This document shows, one piece after another, positions 20,454 through 26,945 of a stretch of DNA of 26,945 bases; position 1 is the stretch's first letter; each line of letters opens with the position of its first letter. The notes under the pieces are model-generated. The model was given only the letters and a program-made list of their open reading frames with translations. It made no database searches and was not told where the DNA came from. This DNA is from a virus. Position numbers and translations under genes: made by a program. The stretch spans positions 1 through 26,945 of IMG/VR virus record IMGVR_UViG_3300036785_000433. One strand, 5' to 3'.

Positions 20454-22310
20454 TCATCGGGCGGATCGGCTGCTACCGCTACCAGACGATCCGCCGCTGG
20501 CCGGTGGGGGCGGGGGAACCGGCGGCGGATCGCTGGCTTCCTCGGTCGGGATCGGACCAGCAGGCGTCAATGGATAGGGACCGCCACCGGGATTGGTCGT
20601 CAGAGTGCCGGCGAAGGCGCTCGAGAGCACGGTGGCCGGGTTGTAAATCGTCGGCGCGGCATCGTGCGTCGTGGCGCTGGCCGGCCAGGCCGCCGGGGCC
20701 TGCGCCCAGTGCGGGTTGAGCGGTTGCGTCGACCACGGCGCGCCGGGCACACCGGGGAGACCCGCAAATGCCCAATCACTGGTGGTGGCGACGGCGAGCG
20801 ACTGCAGATGCCGCATATTGAAATCGTGCTCGGTGATCACCCGGAACAGCGATTGGTCGCGCTGGAACGTCGAGACCACCTTGCCATCGGTCCCGTAGTA
20901 GGCGGCGACGTCCGAGGCGTCGACCATGATATTGAGAGTGTCTCCAATCACCGCGTCGGCCATGTCGACAAGATAAATCTCCGAGCCATTGCCGCCTCCC
21001 AGATTGGTCGGGATCTGCTGGCTGGTGAAGAACGGGAACCCGTCGAGCGTGCCGGCGGCGATTTCGTCGCGGTAGTAGAACCCGCCGACGCTGTCGCGCC
21101 GGGTCCGGATGTATTCGAGGATGATCGGCGCCATGAACCAGGTGGGCCGGATCATCCGCGACATGCCGTTGACCAACAGCAATTTCATCGAGGCCAGCGC
21201 GGTGACGACCGCGTTGAGATCGGCGCCGGCCGGTGGTGTGGCGCCGAGCGCCGGCACAACTATCAGGTTCGCCGCCAACACGAGCGAACGCCAGCCGACC
21301 GGACCCTTGTTGGTCCCGTCGCTGCGGATGAATTGAATATCCTCCTTGCGCGCGATGCCTTGGAGCAGGTCGTCGCGGATGATCGCCTCGACACCGATCG
21401 GCGCGCGGCGGATCAGGTCGTTCGAGACCGGCACCATCGCGGTGAGCTTTTTGGCGATCAGGTTCAGGTCGTCGAACAGCTGCTCGGTGATGCTGATGTC
21501 GTCGAGCTCGCCCTGATACATCGCTGTCGACCCGGCGGCGAGTCGCGGAATCGTTAAATTCCCCATCGGCATTTGCACGGTCATTGGGCCGGCTTCACGC
21601 ACCACGACCACGGCGCGCAGCAGCTCGATCAGTTCCGCCATAAAGTCCTGGGGGATCAGCGCGCCGCCCTCGGCGACCACCGAATAGTTGAGGGCGCGGG
21701 TCACGACATCGTCGTGAAAGCGGTTGTCGACGAATTCGAGCGCCTTGTCGCGGCCATACCATTTTTGGTGCACCAGGCCGATCATGAAGCGCGCGACACG
21801 TAAGCCCTTGCCAGGAGCAGGGCGGTTCTTGGGTTGCGCCAGGACACGCATTCCGCCGCGGGTGGCGAGTCCGTTCACCGCCACCACACCCTTGCCGCGG
21901 ATGCGGAGACGGCGCGCCCGTTTCTCCTCGTCGTCATCGTCTTCTTCGTCATTGTCGTCATCGCCATTGTCGTCGCCCTCGGCGCGCTCTTCGTCTTCGT
22001 CCGGCGCGGCCGCCGCGATGGCCCGCTCGCAACGGCCGATGCGATCTTCCAGTTCCTGCAATTCGGCCATGATCTGGTCGAATTTGTTTTTGCCGTCTTC
22101 GTCCAAGCCTTCGTCACCGTCGTCCTGCTTCATCAACTCGTCCAGCTCGGCGCGCTTGCCGGCCCGCTTGCGCTGCAGTTCGTGTAGTTTGTCCCTGTAC
22201 TGTGCCATGCGCTTCTCCTGTGGCTTGGCGGACCTGTCGCGATATTGCGAGTAGCAGACGGCGGCGCGCTGCTCGTCGTCGTCGTATTCCTGCATGGCCT
22301 CGTCGCTCAT
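20454..22310 (-). CDS. Major capsid protein with N-terminal scaffold-like domain
   Basis: This HK97-fold capsid protein is 618 residues as read from ATG 22310. Residues about 35-105 form a charged coiled coil. An acidic stretch (about 104-129) and a basic cluster (131-139) follow, resembling the delta/scaffold domain removed by the protease. The capsid core begins near GGALIPQDFMAELIELL (about 215) and continues through PRLAAGSTAMYQGE, ITEQLFDDLNLIAKKL, AMVPVSNDLIRR and GIARKEDIQFIRSDG, the usual Phage_capsid order. After the normal family end (HDFNMRHLQSLAV) there is a roughly 110-residue Pro/Ala/Ser/Gly-rich extension, which is unusual. The start is uncertain. ATG 22310 has no Shine-Dalgarno. 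An internal ATG at 22208 has a near-perfect one (AGGAG, 6 nt spacing) and would give 584 residues. The same frame is open upstream of 22310 and holds a conserved phage motif, so translation may also enter from the protease gene. Confidence 0.93.
   Translation of the reverse strand: MSDEAMQEYDDDEQRAAVCYSQYRDRSAKPQEKRMAQYRDKLHELQRKRAGKRAELDELMKQDDGDEGLDEDGKNKFDQIMAELQELEDRIGRCERAIAAAAPDEDEERAEGDDNGDDDNDEEDDDDEEKRARRLRIRGKGVVAVNGLATRGGMRVLAQPKNRPAPGKGLRVARFMIGLVHQKWYGRDKALEFVDNRFHDDVVTRALNYSVVAEGGALIPQDFMAELIELLRAVVVVREAGPMTVQMPMGNLTIPRLAAGSTAMYQGELDDISITEQLFDDLNLIAKKLTAMVPVSNDLIRRAPIGVEAIIRDDLLQGIARKEDIQFIRSDGTNKGPVGWRSLVLAANLIVVPALGATPPAGADLNAVVTALASMKLLLVNGMSRMIRPTWFMAPIILEYIRTRRDSVGGFYYRDEIAAGTLDGFPFFTSQQIPTNLGGGNGSEIYLVDMADAVIGDTLNIMVDASDVAAYYGTDGKVVSTFQRDQSLFRVITEHDFNMRHLQSLAVATTSDWAFAGLPGVPGAPWSTQPLNPHWAQAPAAWPASATTHDAAPTIYNPATVLSSAFAGTLTTNPGGGPYPLTPAGPIPTEEASDPPPVPPPPPASGGSSGSGSSRSAR
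22209..22219 (-). promoter_or_regulatory. Internal Shine-Dalgarno favouring a second capsid start at 22208
   Basis: On the minus strand the bases AGGAG (22219-22215) sit 6 nt before an in-frame ATG at 22208-22206 inside the capsid reading frame. This is far stronger than anything before ATG 22310. It suggests that the coiled-coil scaffold plus capsid is made from its own start, whether or not a longer form also exists. Confidence 0.6.
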
Positions 22311-22368
22311 GCAGCGAGCGATAAAATCGTCCTCGCTCTCACCCGGTGTGCGGGGTCGGCAGCGGCAA

Positions 22369-23073
22369 TCAGAACACCCCCAGCATGGCCGCCCGTGCGC
22401 GTCGCTTGCGGCGTGCGCGGTCGTAATTGATCAGCTGCACCGGGGCCGGTGAGATTACCGGGGCGACATCCTGGCTGCCGCCGCCGGGCTGGATCGGGAT
22501 GGCGCCGTCGATCAGCGTCTCGGGGTTGCTCGGCACGGTGCAGAGCGACAGCTCGACGAGCTCCTGCTCGTGGAAATCGATGCCGGGAAACCAGCTGTCG
22601 GCGCCACGCGACGGGTCGCTGGTCAAATCCCATGAGAGCGGGCGGAAACCGACCGAGGTCGCGGCGAGATAGCCGTCTGCGGTGAGGCGATAGACGACGT
22701 CGGCGAGCTCGCTGGCCGCACCATAGCCGCCGGGCAGGAACCGCACCGCGGCTGAAAGCCGGCTGTCGTCGCGTCCGATGTCGACCACCTTGCCGATCGG
22801 CAATTCGTCGGCCTGGTGGGACCACAGCACGACCGGGTTGCGCAGATAGTGCTCGAGCTGCCAGCCGCCTACGCTGATGGTATCCTGGTCGCGGTCGACG
22901 GCACCGGTCGAGATCGTGAAGCGCAGTGTCCGCTCGTCGAGCTTTTGCATCGGTTCGCCTGTGGCGAGCTTGCGGACCCCCGCATCGACCCGAGCTTCCT
23001 TGTCGCGCACCCAGACACCATTCGAGCGGTTGAAGTGAAACGCCTTGAATTGCTCTGCGCTGATGAATCTCAT
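22369..23073 (-). CDS. Prohead serine protease, HK97 family (U35)
   Basis: This is a 234-residue maturation protease that cleaves the scaffold-like region from the capsid protein inside the prohead. The catalytic His lies in VVLWSHQADELPIG (H86), the Ser in AATSVGFRPL (S140), and a conserved acidic stretch EQELVELSLCTVPSNPE (about 169-185) follows, all in the usual order and spacing. The early DRDQDTISVGGW segment is also typical. It overlaps the portal stop by ATGA. The C-terminus is very basic (RARRKRRARAA) and ends in MLGVF at a run of five G residues. Just after that run, the plus-one frame carries on into a conserved motif and then the capsid gene, so a frameshifted protease-capsid fusion is possible; see findings. 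Confidence 0.94.
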   Translation of the reverse strand: MRFISAEQFKAFHFNRSNGVWVRDKEARVDAGVRKLATGEPMQKLDERTLRFTISTGAVDRDQDTISVGGWQLEHYLRNPVVLWSHQADELPIGKVVDIGRDDSRLSAAVRFLPGGYGAASELADVVYRLTADGYLAATSVGFRPLSWDLTSDPSRGADSWFPGIDFHEQELVELSLCTVPSNPETLIDGAIPIQPGGGSQDVAPVISPAPVQLINYDRARRKRRARAAMLGVF

Positions 23074-24446
23074 GCGCCGCCCTCTCCCTCGCCTTCACCT
23101 TCGCTGATCGACGGCGGCTTGGGCACGCTGGCGCCAGTGTCCGCGGTGCTGCCGGTGTTGAGCTGAACCCGGTATTCGTCGCCATTGGGGATCGGGTTGA
23201 GATTTTCGAGCGCGCGGACCTCGTTGGCGTTCAGAAAGCCGTTGGTCAGCCCGATCGCATAACTCTGGTATCGCCGGATCGTGTCGCCGCGCAGCAGACC
23301 AGTAAAATCGAAGTGCGTCGCGTAGCGCTCGCGCTCATCGTCGAACAGCAGCTGATCATCCATCAGCCCCTCGAGCTGATCGGTGCACGGGCCTAGCGCA
23401 TCGTCGACATAGGCCTGTTGCTGTTGCTCGATGTTATTGAAGGTGGCGCGCCCGTATTCGGCCAGCTTGTGCGGCGGAACGCGAAAAATGCGGCAGATAT
23501 CAAGGACTTGGAATTGCCGAGTCTGGAGGAATTGCGAGTCCTCATTGGTCAGCGCAATTTTATCGAACGTCATGCCCTCCTCGAGGATCGCGATCTTGTG
23601 CGCGTTCTGGACTCCTGCATGGGTATCGCGCCAGGATTCGGCAAGATTGGTCGCGGCTTCGCTGCCCAACCGTCCGGGGTGTTTGAGCACGCCCGCCACC
23701 TGCCCGCCCTGGCGGAACAGCACGGCACCATGCTGCTGTGCTGCCAGCGACAAACCGACGACATCCTGAGCGCAAGCGATCGGCGACAGGCCGAGATAGC
23801 CGTCGACCGACATATTGCGCATGTGGATCATGTCCTCGGGCGGAACCCACACGCCGATGCCGATCTGGCGCGCATTGACCAGATACCAGGGAATGCCGTC
23901 GACGGCGCTGAGCTTGACGGTGACGCGGTCGGGGGTGACTGGGATCAGCTCGACGGGCGCGCCAGTCATATCGCGATTGATGACGATGTACGAGTTGCCC
24001 CGCAATGCGAACGCGGTCAGCGCGTAGGACCAGAACTGGTGCGCCGACATCCATCGGTTCGGCCGGCGGAACAGCCTGTTCAGCGGGTGCATGGTGTCGA
24101 TCACCCAGCCACCATCGGCGGTGCGGCGCCGCACCTGCACCGGCAGGCCGGCGATGTCCTCGCTGAGGCACTTCACGCACCCGTAGACCGCAGCCGATTG
24201 CAGCGCGGTGAACGGGGTAACGGGAACGCCGGTGTTGCTGGCGTAGCCCCCCAGCGCGGCGTAGAGCAGCGGTTGCGGGAAGGCCAAAGAGTTCAGCGAG
24301 CCGACGATGTCGCCCGGCTGCTTTTGTTCGGGCGCGCTCATCGAGGCGACGAGTGCCGGCTCGACCCGCGGCGGCGGGCGCGTCCGATCTAGACCGGCGA
24401 GGCGGCGAAGTTGTCCGGATGAGGTCAGCCGGGACCAGAAACTCAT
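23070..24446 (-). CDS. Phage portal protein, HK97 type
   Basis: This is a 458-residue portal, the dodecameric ring at one capsid vertex through which DNA enters and leaves. Family features appear in order: AVYGCVKCLSEDIAGLPVQV near residue 90, HPLNRLFRRPN, a TAFALRGNSYIVI strand, IHMRNMSVDGYLGLSPIA, then LQTRQFQVLDICRIFRVPP and TFNNIEQQQQAYV in the stem and wing region. These are classic HK97-type (Phage_portal, COG4695) landmarks. The start was set at MSFWSRL because it gives an ATGA overlap with the terminase stop and matches the usual short N-terminus. A longer open frame reaching 24617 lies inside the terminase gene and is unlikely to be used. The C-terminus ends in an Ser/Glu/Gly-rich tail after the conserved ANEVRALENLNPIPNGDEY segment. 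The stop overlaps the protease start (ATGA). Confidence 0.96.
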   Translation of the reverse strand: MSFWSRLTSSGQLRRLAGLDRTRPPPRVEPALVASMSAPEQKQPGDIVGSLNSLAFPQPLLYAALGGYASNTGVPVTPFTALQSAAVYGCVKCLSEDIAGLPVQVRRRTADGGWVIDTMHPLNRLFRRPNRWMSAHQFWSYALTAFALRGNSYIVINRDMTGAPVELIPVTPDRVTVKLSAVDGIPWYLVNARQIGIGVWVPPEDMIHMRNMSVDGYLGLSPIACAQDVVGLSLAAQQHGAVLFRQGGQVAGVLKHPGRLGSEAATNLAESWRDTHAGVQNAHKIAILEEGMTFDKIALTNEDSQFLQTRQFQVLDICRIFRVPPHKLAEYGRATFNNIEQQQQAYVDDALGPCTDQLEGLMDDQLLFDDERERYATHFDFTGLLRGDTIRRYQSYAIGLTNGFLNANEVRALENLNPIPNGDEYRVQLNTGSTADTGASVPKPPSISEGEGEGEGGA

Positions 24447-26110
24447 CCCAGTGTGATCAAGCCCCTGGTGGCGTAGACCGATGGCCCCGGCTCGGTCATG
24501 CAGCGCGCAATCGCCATGATCAGCGCGGTTGCGGCATCGATCTTGTTCTCCGGCCGCGGCTTGCGCGGATAGACGTTGCTGCGCGCATCGTAATGGCCGA
24601 CCACATTGCCGATGCACCAGGCGAGCACGCCGTTGCCGTCATGGGCGATCCGGCCCGAGCGCATCGCCGCGTCGAGCTCCTTTGTGGGCTCGCTGAAATT
24701 GGCGGTTGTCGCGCGGAATTCGACGCACGGGACGCGTTCCTCGGTCAGCCGCTGCGCCATCTGCGTCGAGCCCCACGGGTCATAGGCCACACTCTCGACC
24801 CGGAAGCGCTTGCACCAGTCGCGGATGTCCGCCTCGATCGTCGAATAGTCGGTCTCGTCGCCGTGCGTCACGACCAGATCGCCATCCGCGGCCCAGCCGG
24901 GATAGGACGGGTTGCGCGCCTCGAGCACGGCGCCTTCGTTGATGTAGCAGCGGACAAACGCGGTGTAGTGCAGCGCACCGTCACCGTATTCGGGGAACAC
25001 GATCGCGAGTGCCGCGAGATCGGTCTTGCTCGCCAGATCGAGTGCCACATGGCAACGGCGGCCGGTGAAATCATCCAAGCGGCGCTCAGGGCGTGCGCAG
25101 CTCAACCATGCGCGCGTCGAGAACAGCGCCTCGTCGGCGCCGATCCATATATTCAGGTGCCGCGTCCGGGCGGCGGCTTCCTGTGCCGGGTTGTTGCGCG
25201 CCTGGCGCATGATCGCGCGGATGGCGTCCGGCTGCACCGAGCGGCCCCAGCCGGGATTGGCCTTTATCCAGGTCTCCTCGGCCCACGGGTCGTCGGTGTC
25301 GTCGATCGAGTAGATGGCCGCGAAAAACCGATCATCGCTCTGACTTTTCGACAGAACCCGCAGGCCATAATCCCAGAGCTGCTTGCCGATGCCGGCGGTG
25401 TTGCCGGTGGCGGTCGAGATGCTGAGGAGAAACGGTTGCCACCTCTTGCCCATGGCGGTAATGAGCGCATCATAGACCTCGCTGGTGCGGTGCGAGCCGA
25501 TCTCGTCGCACACCGCGCATTGCACGTTGAGCCCGTCGAGCGCTTTCGCGTCGGAGCTGATCGGCACGAAGTTCGAGGCGCTTTCCGTCTGAAAGATGCT
25601 GTTGGTCAGCACGCCGACACCCCACTCGGTGCGCATTTGCGGCGAGCGGCGGACCATGTGCTGCGCGGTGTCGAACAGGATGCGGGCCTGGTCGCGGGTG
25701 ACCGCCGCGGCATAGCCCTCGGCCCCGCCTTCGCCTTCGCCAAACGTCATGTAAAGGGCGAGCGGCGCGCTGATCGTCGTCTTGCCGTTGCCCTTGGGCA
25801 CAAACACCGCAGCCTGGCGGAAGCGGCGCGTTGTCGTGCCCGGCTCGACAAAGCCGAAGATGTTGGCAAAGACCAGCTTTTGCCAGTCCATCAGCTCGAT
25901 CGGGCGGCCGGCGTCCGGTCCTTTGATGTTGGTCATCATGCTGGCGAACAGCATCGCGCGGTTGGCCAACTCCTCGCGGAATTCCCAAACACCCGCCGCG
26001 AGGTCGCCGAGAAACCGCTCGGCCACGAGGCGCGCGTGAAAACTGCTCGGAATATCACCAGCGGCCAGCCTCTTGGCATAGCCGAGGGCGTCGCCGACAA
26101 AACTCGTCAT
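24443..26110 (-). CDS. Phage terminase large subunit (ATPase and nuclease)
   Basis: This 555-residue protein is the motor of DNA packaging. It cuts concatemeric DNA and uses ATP to pump it through the portal into the prohead. The ATPase part has a Walker A-like P-loop, PKGNGKTT, at about residues 105-112. A Walker B VQCAVCDE follows at about 196-203, with the acidic pair D202/E203, and then a coupling motif STATGN at about 232-237. The nuclease half has an HVALDLASKTD segment (D358), AYDPWG (D444) and a late NKIDAATAL (D525), fitting the three acidic metal ligands of the RNase H-like terminase nuclease. The length is typical of Terminase_1-type enzymes. The start overlaps the upstream stop (ATGA) and its own stop overlaps the portal start (ATGA). 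A long open frame on the opposite strand (24353-26278) is a GC-rich shadow of this gene. Confidence 0.97.
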   Translation of the reverse strand: MTSFVGDALGYAKRLAAGDIPSSFHARLVAERFLGDLAAGVWEFREELANRAMLFASMMTNIKGPDAGRPIELMDWQKLVFANIFGFVEPGTTTRRFRQAAVFVPKGNGKTTISAPLALYMTFGEGEGGAEGYAAAVTRDQARILFDTAQHMVRRSPQMRTEWGVGVLTNSIFQTESASNFVPISSDAKALDGLNVQCAVCDEIGSHRTSEVYDALITAMGKRWQPFLLSISTATGNTAGIGKQLWDYGLRVLSKSQSDDRFFAAIYSIDDTDDPWAEETWIKANPGWGRSVQPDAIRAIMRQARNNPAQEAAARTRHLNIWIGADEALFSTRAWLSCARPERRLDDFTGRRCHVALDLASKTDLAALAIVFPEYGDGALHYTAFVRCYINEGAVLEARNPSYPGWAADGDLVVTHGDETDYSTIEADIRDWCKRFRVESVAYDPWGSTQMAQRLTEERVPCVEFRATTANFSEPTKELDAAMRSGRIAHDGNGVLAWCIGNVVGHYDARSNVYPRKPRPENKIDAATALIMAIARCMTEPGPSVYATRGLITLG

Positions 26111-26412
26111 TCGATGAGCGTGACCGGCGTGTTGCTGCCCGAGGCGATCAGGTGGATCTCGTTGCCGGGCACAAACTGGTCAGTCCAGCGAAACCCGCTT
26201 GCACCGGAACCTGGCCCGGTTGCCGAGATCGCTTCGAGCGTCAACTGGCCCGCCGTGGGTGCGGCCACTGCTGGCTGATCAAACGCCACATAGACCATGT
26301 TGGTGGTCGATTGATTGTAAATGCCCAGATTGCGTCGCGGTCGGGCTTGACTCGCGATCATGTCCGTTGTTCCGACCGTCAGACCAGTAATCAGCGCAAC
26401 TTCGTCAGCCAT
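26107..26412 (-). CDS. Small hypothetical phage protein between the terminase subunits
   Basis: This is a 101-residue protein that I do not recognise by function. It looks beta-rich, with alternating hydrophobic residues, many Thr/Ser/Gly residues and a GPGSGASGF loop, and it has no membrane segment or signal. A short segment of the type 'LGIYNQSTTNMVYVAF' resembles small beta-sandwich proteins often found among phage head genes, so a head-decoration or virion-associated role is possible but is only inference. The ATG is preceded by a good Shine-Dalgarno (GGCAAGGAG in the end of the small terminase gene). The stop overlaps the large terminase start as ATGA, so the two are likely translationally coupled. 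Its position between the terminase subunits is the strongest evidence that it belongs to the packaging and head module. Confidence 0.8.
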   Translation of the reverse strand: MADEVALITGLTVGTTDMIASQARPRRNLGIYNQSTTNMVYVAFDQPAVAAPTAGQLTLEAISATGPGSGASGFRWTDQFVPGNEIHLIASGSNTPVTLIE

Positions 26413-26415
26413 CGG

Positions 26416-26892
26416 TTACTCCTTGCCACCGGGCAGCAATCGCAATCGCGCCCACGGGTTCGCTTCGTCGGCTTCGTCCTTTGGTTGTGGCTCGACATGC
26501 AATCGCGGTCGCGCAGCGGGCGAGAAACCAAGCTCACCTGCTAAGCGCACCAAGATCACAGTAGTTCGATCAACAATGCGATGTGCTGGTGAAGTCAACC
26601 ACAGAACAGCGTTCTCTTCTGCTTCAAGCAATTGCATTGCTTCGTTCTTGCGATCAAGTGTCTCGACCCATGAACGAAGCATCTCGCGATCGATCATATG
26701 CAGCACGCCTTTGGGTGCGTGTGCGATAGCATAGCGCCACGCTGTCTCTTGCGTCGGCGTCAGATCAGTTGGTGGCTCGCGCAATTCACCCTCGACAACC
26801 GGCTCGCTTGCGCGGTCGCGACCATGCTTGCCGGTATGGTAGGTACCCTGCAGCCTATGCAGAGCCGTTGGCTTTGGGCGGCGTCCAGCCAT
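26416..26892 (-). CDS. Phage terminase small subunit, P27 family
   Basis: This 158-residue protein is the DNA-recognition subunit of the packaging motor. It binds phage DNA and hands it to the large terminase. The N-terminus reads GRRPKPTALHRLQGTYH, matching the 'G-x-KPT-x-L-x-x-LQG' opening of P27-type (Terminase_4) small subunits. The C-terminal part has the family's LGFSPAARPRL segment near residues 121-131, and the middle is helical with conserved Trp and Arg positions. It is the first gene visible in the late operon and is followed after 3 nt by a small gene, then by the large subunit. Its last codons contain GGCAAGGAG, which serves as the Shine-Dalgarno for the next gene. By eye the base composition is less GC-rich than the neighbouring large terminase gene, so it may have a separate history. 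The start is the first ATG of the family motif, although the Shine-Dalgarno before it is weak. The operon promoter is not visible in the 53 bases to the right. Confidence 0.92.
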   Translation of the reverse strand: MAGRRPKPTALHRLQGTYHTGKHGRDRASEPVVEGELREPPTDLTPTQETAWRYAIAHAPKGVLHMIDREMLRSWVETLDRKNEAMQLLEAEENAVLWLTSPAHRIVDRTTVILVRLAGELGFSPAARPRLHVEPQPKDEADEANPWARLRLLPGGKE

Positions 26893-26945
26893 CGCTCAAG
26901 CATGGCATAGGGGGGTCAAAGCTTTTTATCATCAAGGCTGTAGAT

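Noticed and set aside
22307-23185. A long frame overlapping the protease gene on the same strand
   Set aside because: It is out of frame with the protease, is Arg-rich and has no motifs; the protease frame has the catalytic residues.
24353-26278. A 641-codon open frame on the plus strand
   Set aside because: It lies opposite the terminase large subunit. Its translation is Arg/Ala/His-rich with no family motifs, while the minus strand has clear Walker and nuclease motifs. It is a GC-rich shadow.
26893-26945. A promoter or cos site at the right edge
   Set aside because: The 53 bases contain no clear -35/-10 pair or repeat. The operon probably starts outside the window.

Overview
This window is an almost gapless block of phage late (structural) genes, all on the minus strand and so transcribed from the right edge to the left. 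The proteins are alphaproteobacterial in style: the DNA is GC-rich, the late proteins look like those of Rhizobiales phages and prophages, and there is a small SciP/DUF1153-type protein, a fold typical of Alphaproteobacteria. No integrase, repressor, replication, tRNA or clearly bacterial gene is present. The sequence alone therefore cannot say whether this is a prophage, a free temperate phage or a lytic phage.

Layout, in transcription order. (1) Packaging and head, 26892 to about 18139: P27-type terminase small subunit, a small unknown protein, terminase large subunit, HK97-type portal, prohead protease, major capsid protein with an N-terminal scaffold-like region, a small head protein, gp6-like connector, SciP-like protein, head-tail adaptor and gp10-like neck protein. 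(2) A tail-terminator-like protein with a C-terminal S-x-W-D heptad repeat, 18142 to 17441. (3) An accessory cassette, 17439 to 12290: a repeat-containing fibre-like protein, then five consecutive genes that begin with Sec-, anchor- or Tat-like signals and carry mostly even cysteine counts, then a 56-residue membrane-type protein. (4) A Mu-like contractile tail, 12273 to 451: DUF2635 protein, sheath, tube, a frameshifted tail assembly chaperone, a tape measure with two peptidoglycan hydrolase domains, a DNA-circularisation protein split in two, a gp44-like hub, a gp45-like spike fused to collagen-like repeats, gp46-like, baseplate J/gp47-like, gp48-like and a small protein. (5) The start of a tail fibre gene that runs off the left edge.

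The virion is thus predicted to be a myovirus with an HK97-type head and a Mu-type contractile tail. Most genes overlap by ATGA or TGATG, or are separated by no more than 16 nt. The only three larger gaps (96, 63 and 60 nt) are each filled by a copy of one hairpin-forming repeat family, which also supplies the Shine-Dalgarno region of the next gene.

Points most worth checking are the signal-peptide cassette inside the late operon, the W-D heptad repeats shared by two tail proteins 14 kb apart, the repeats that act as translation-start cassettes, the SciP-like gene, a probable protease-capsid frameshift or fusion, and a classical TTTTTTA slippery site in the tail chaperone.
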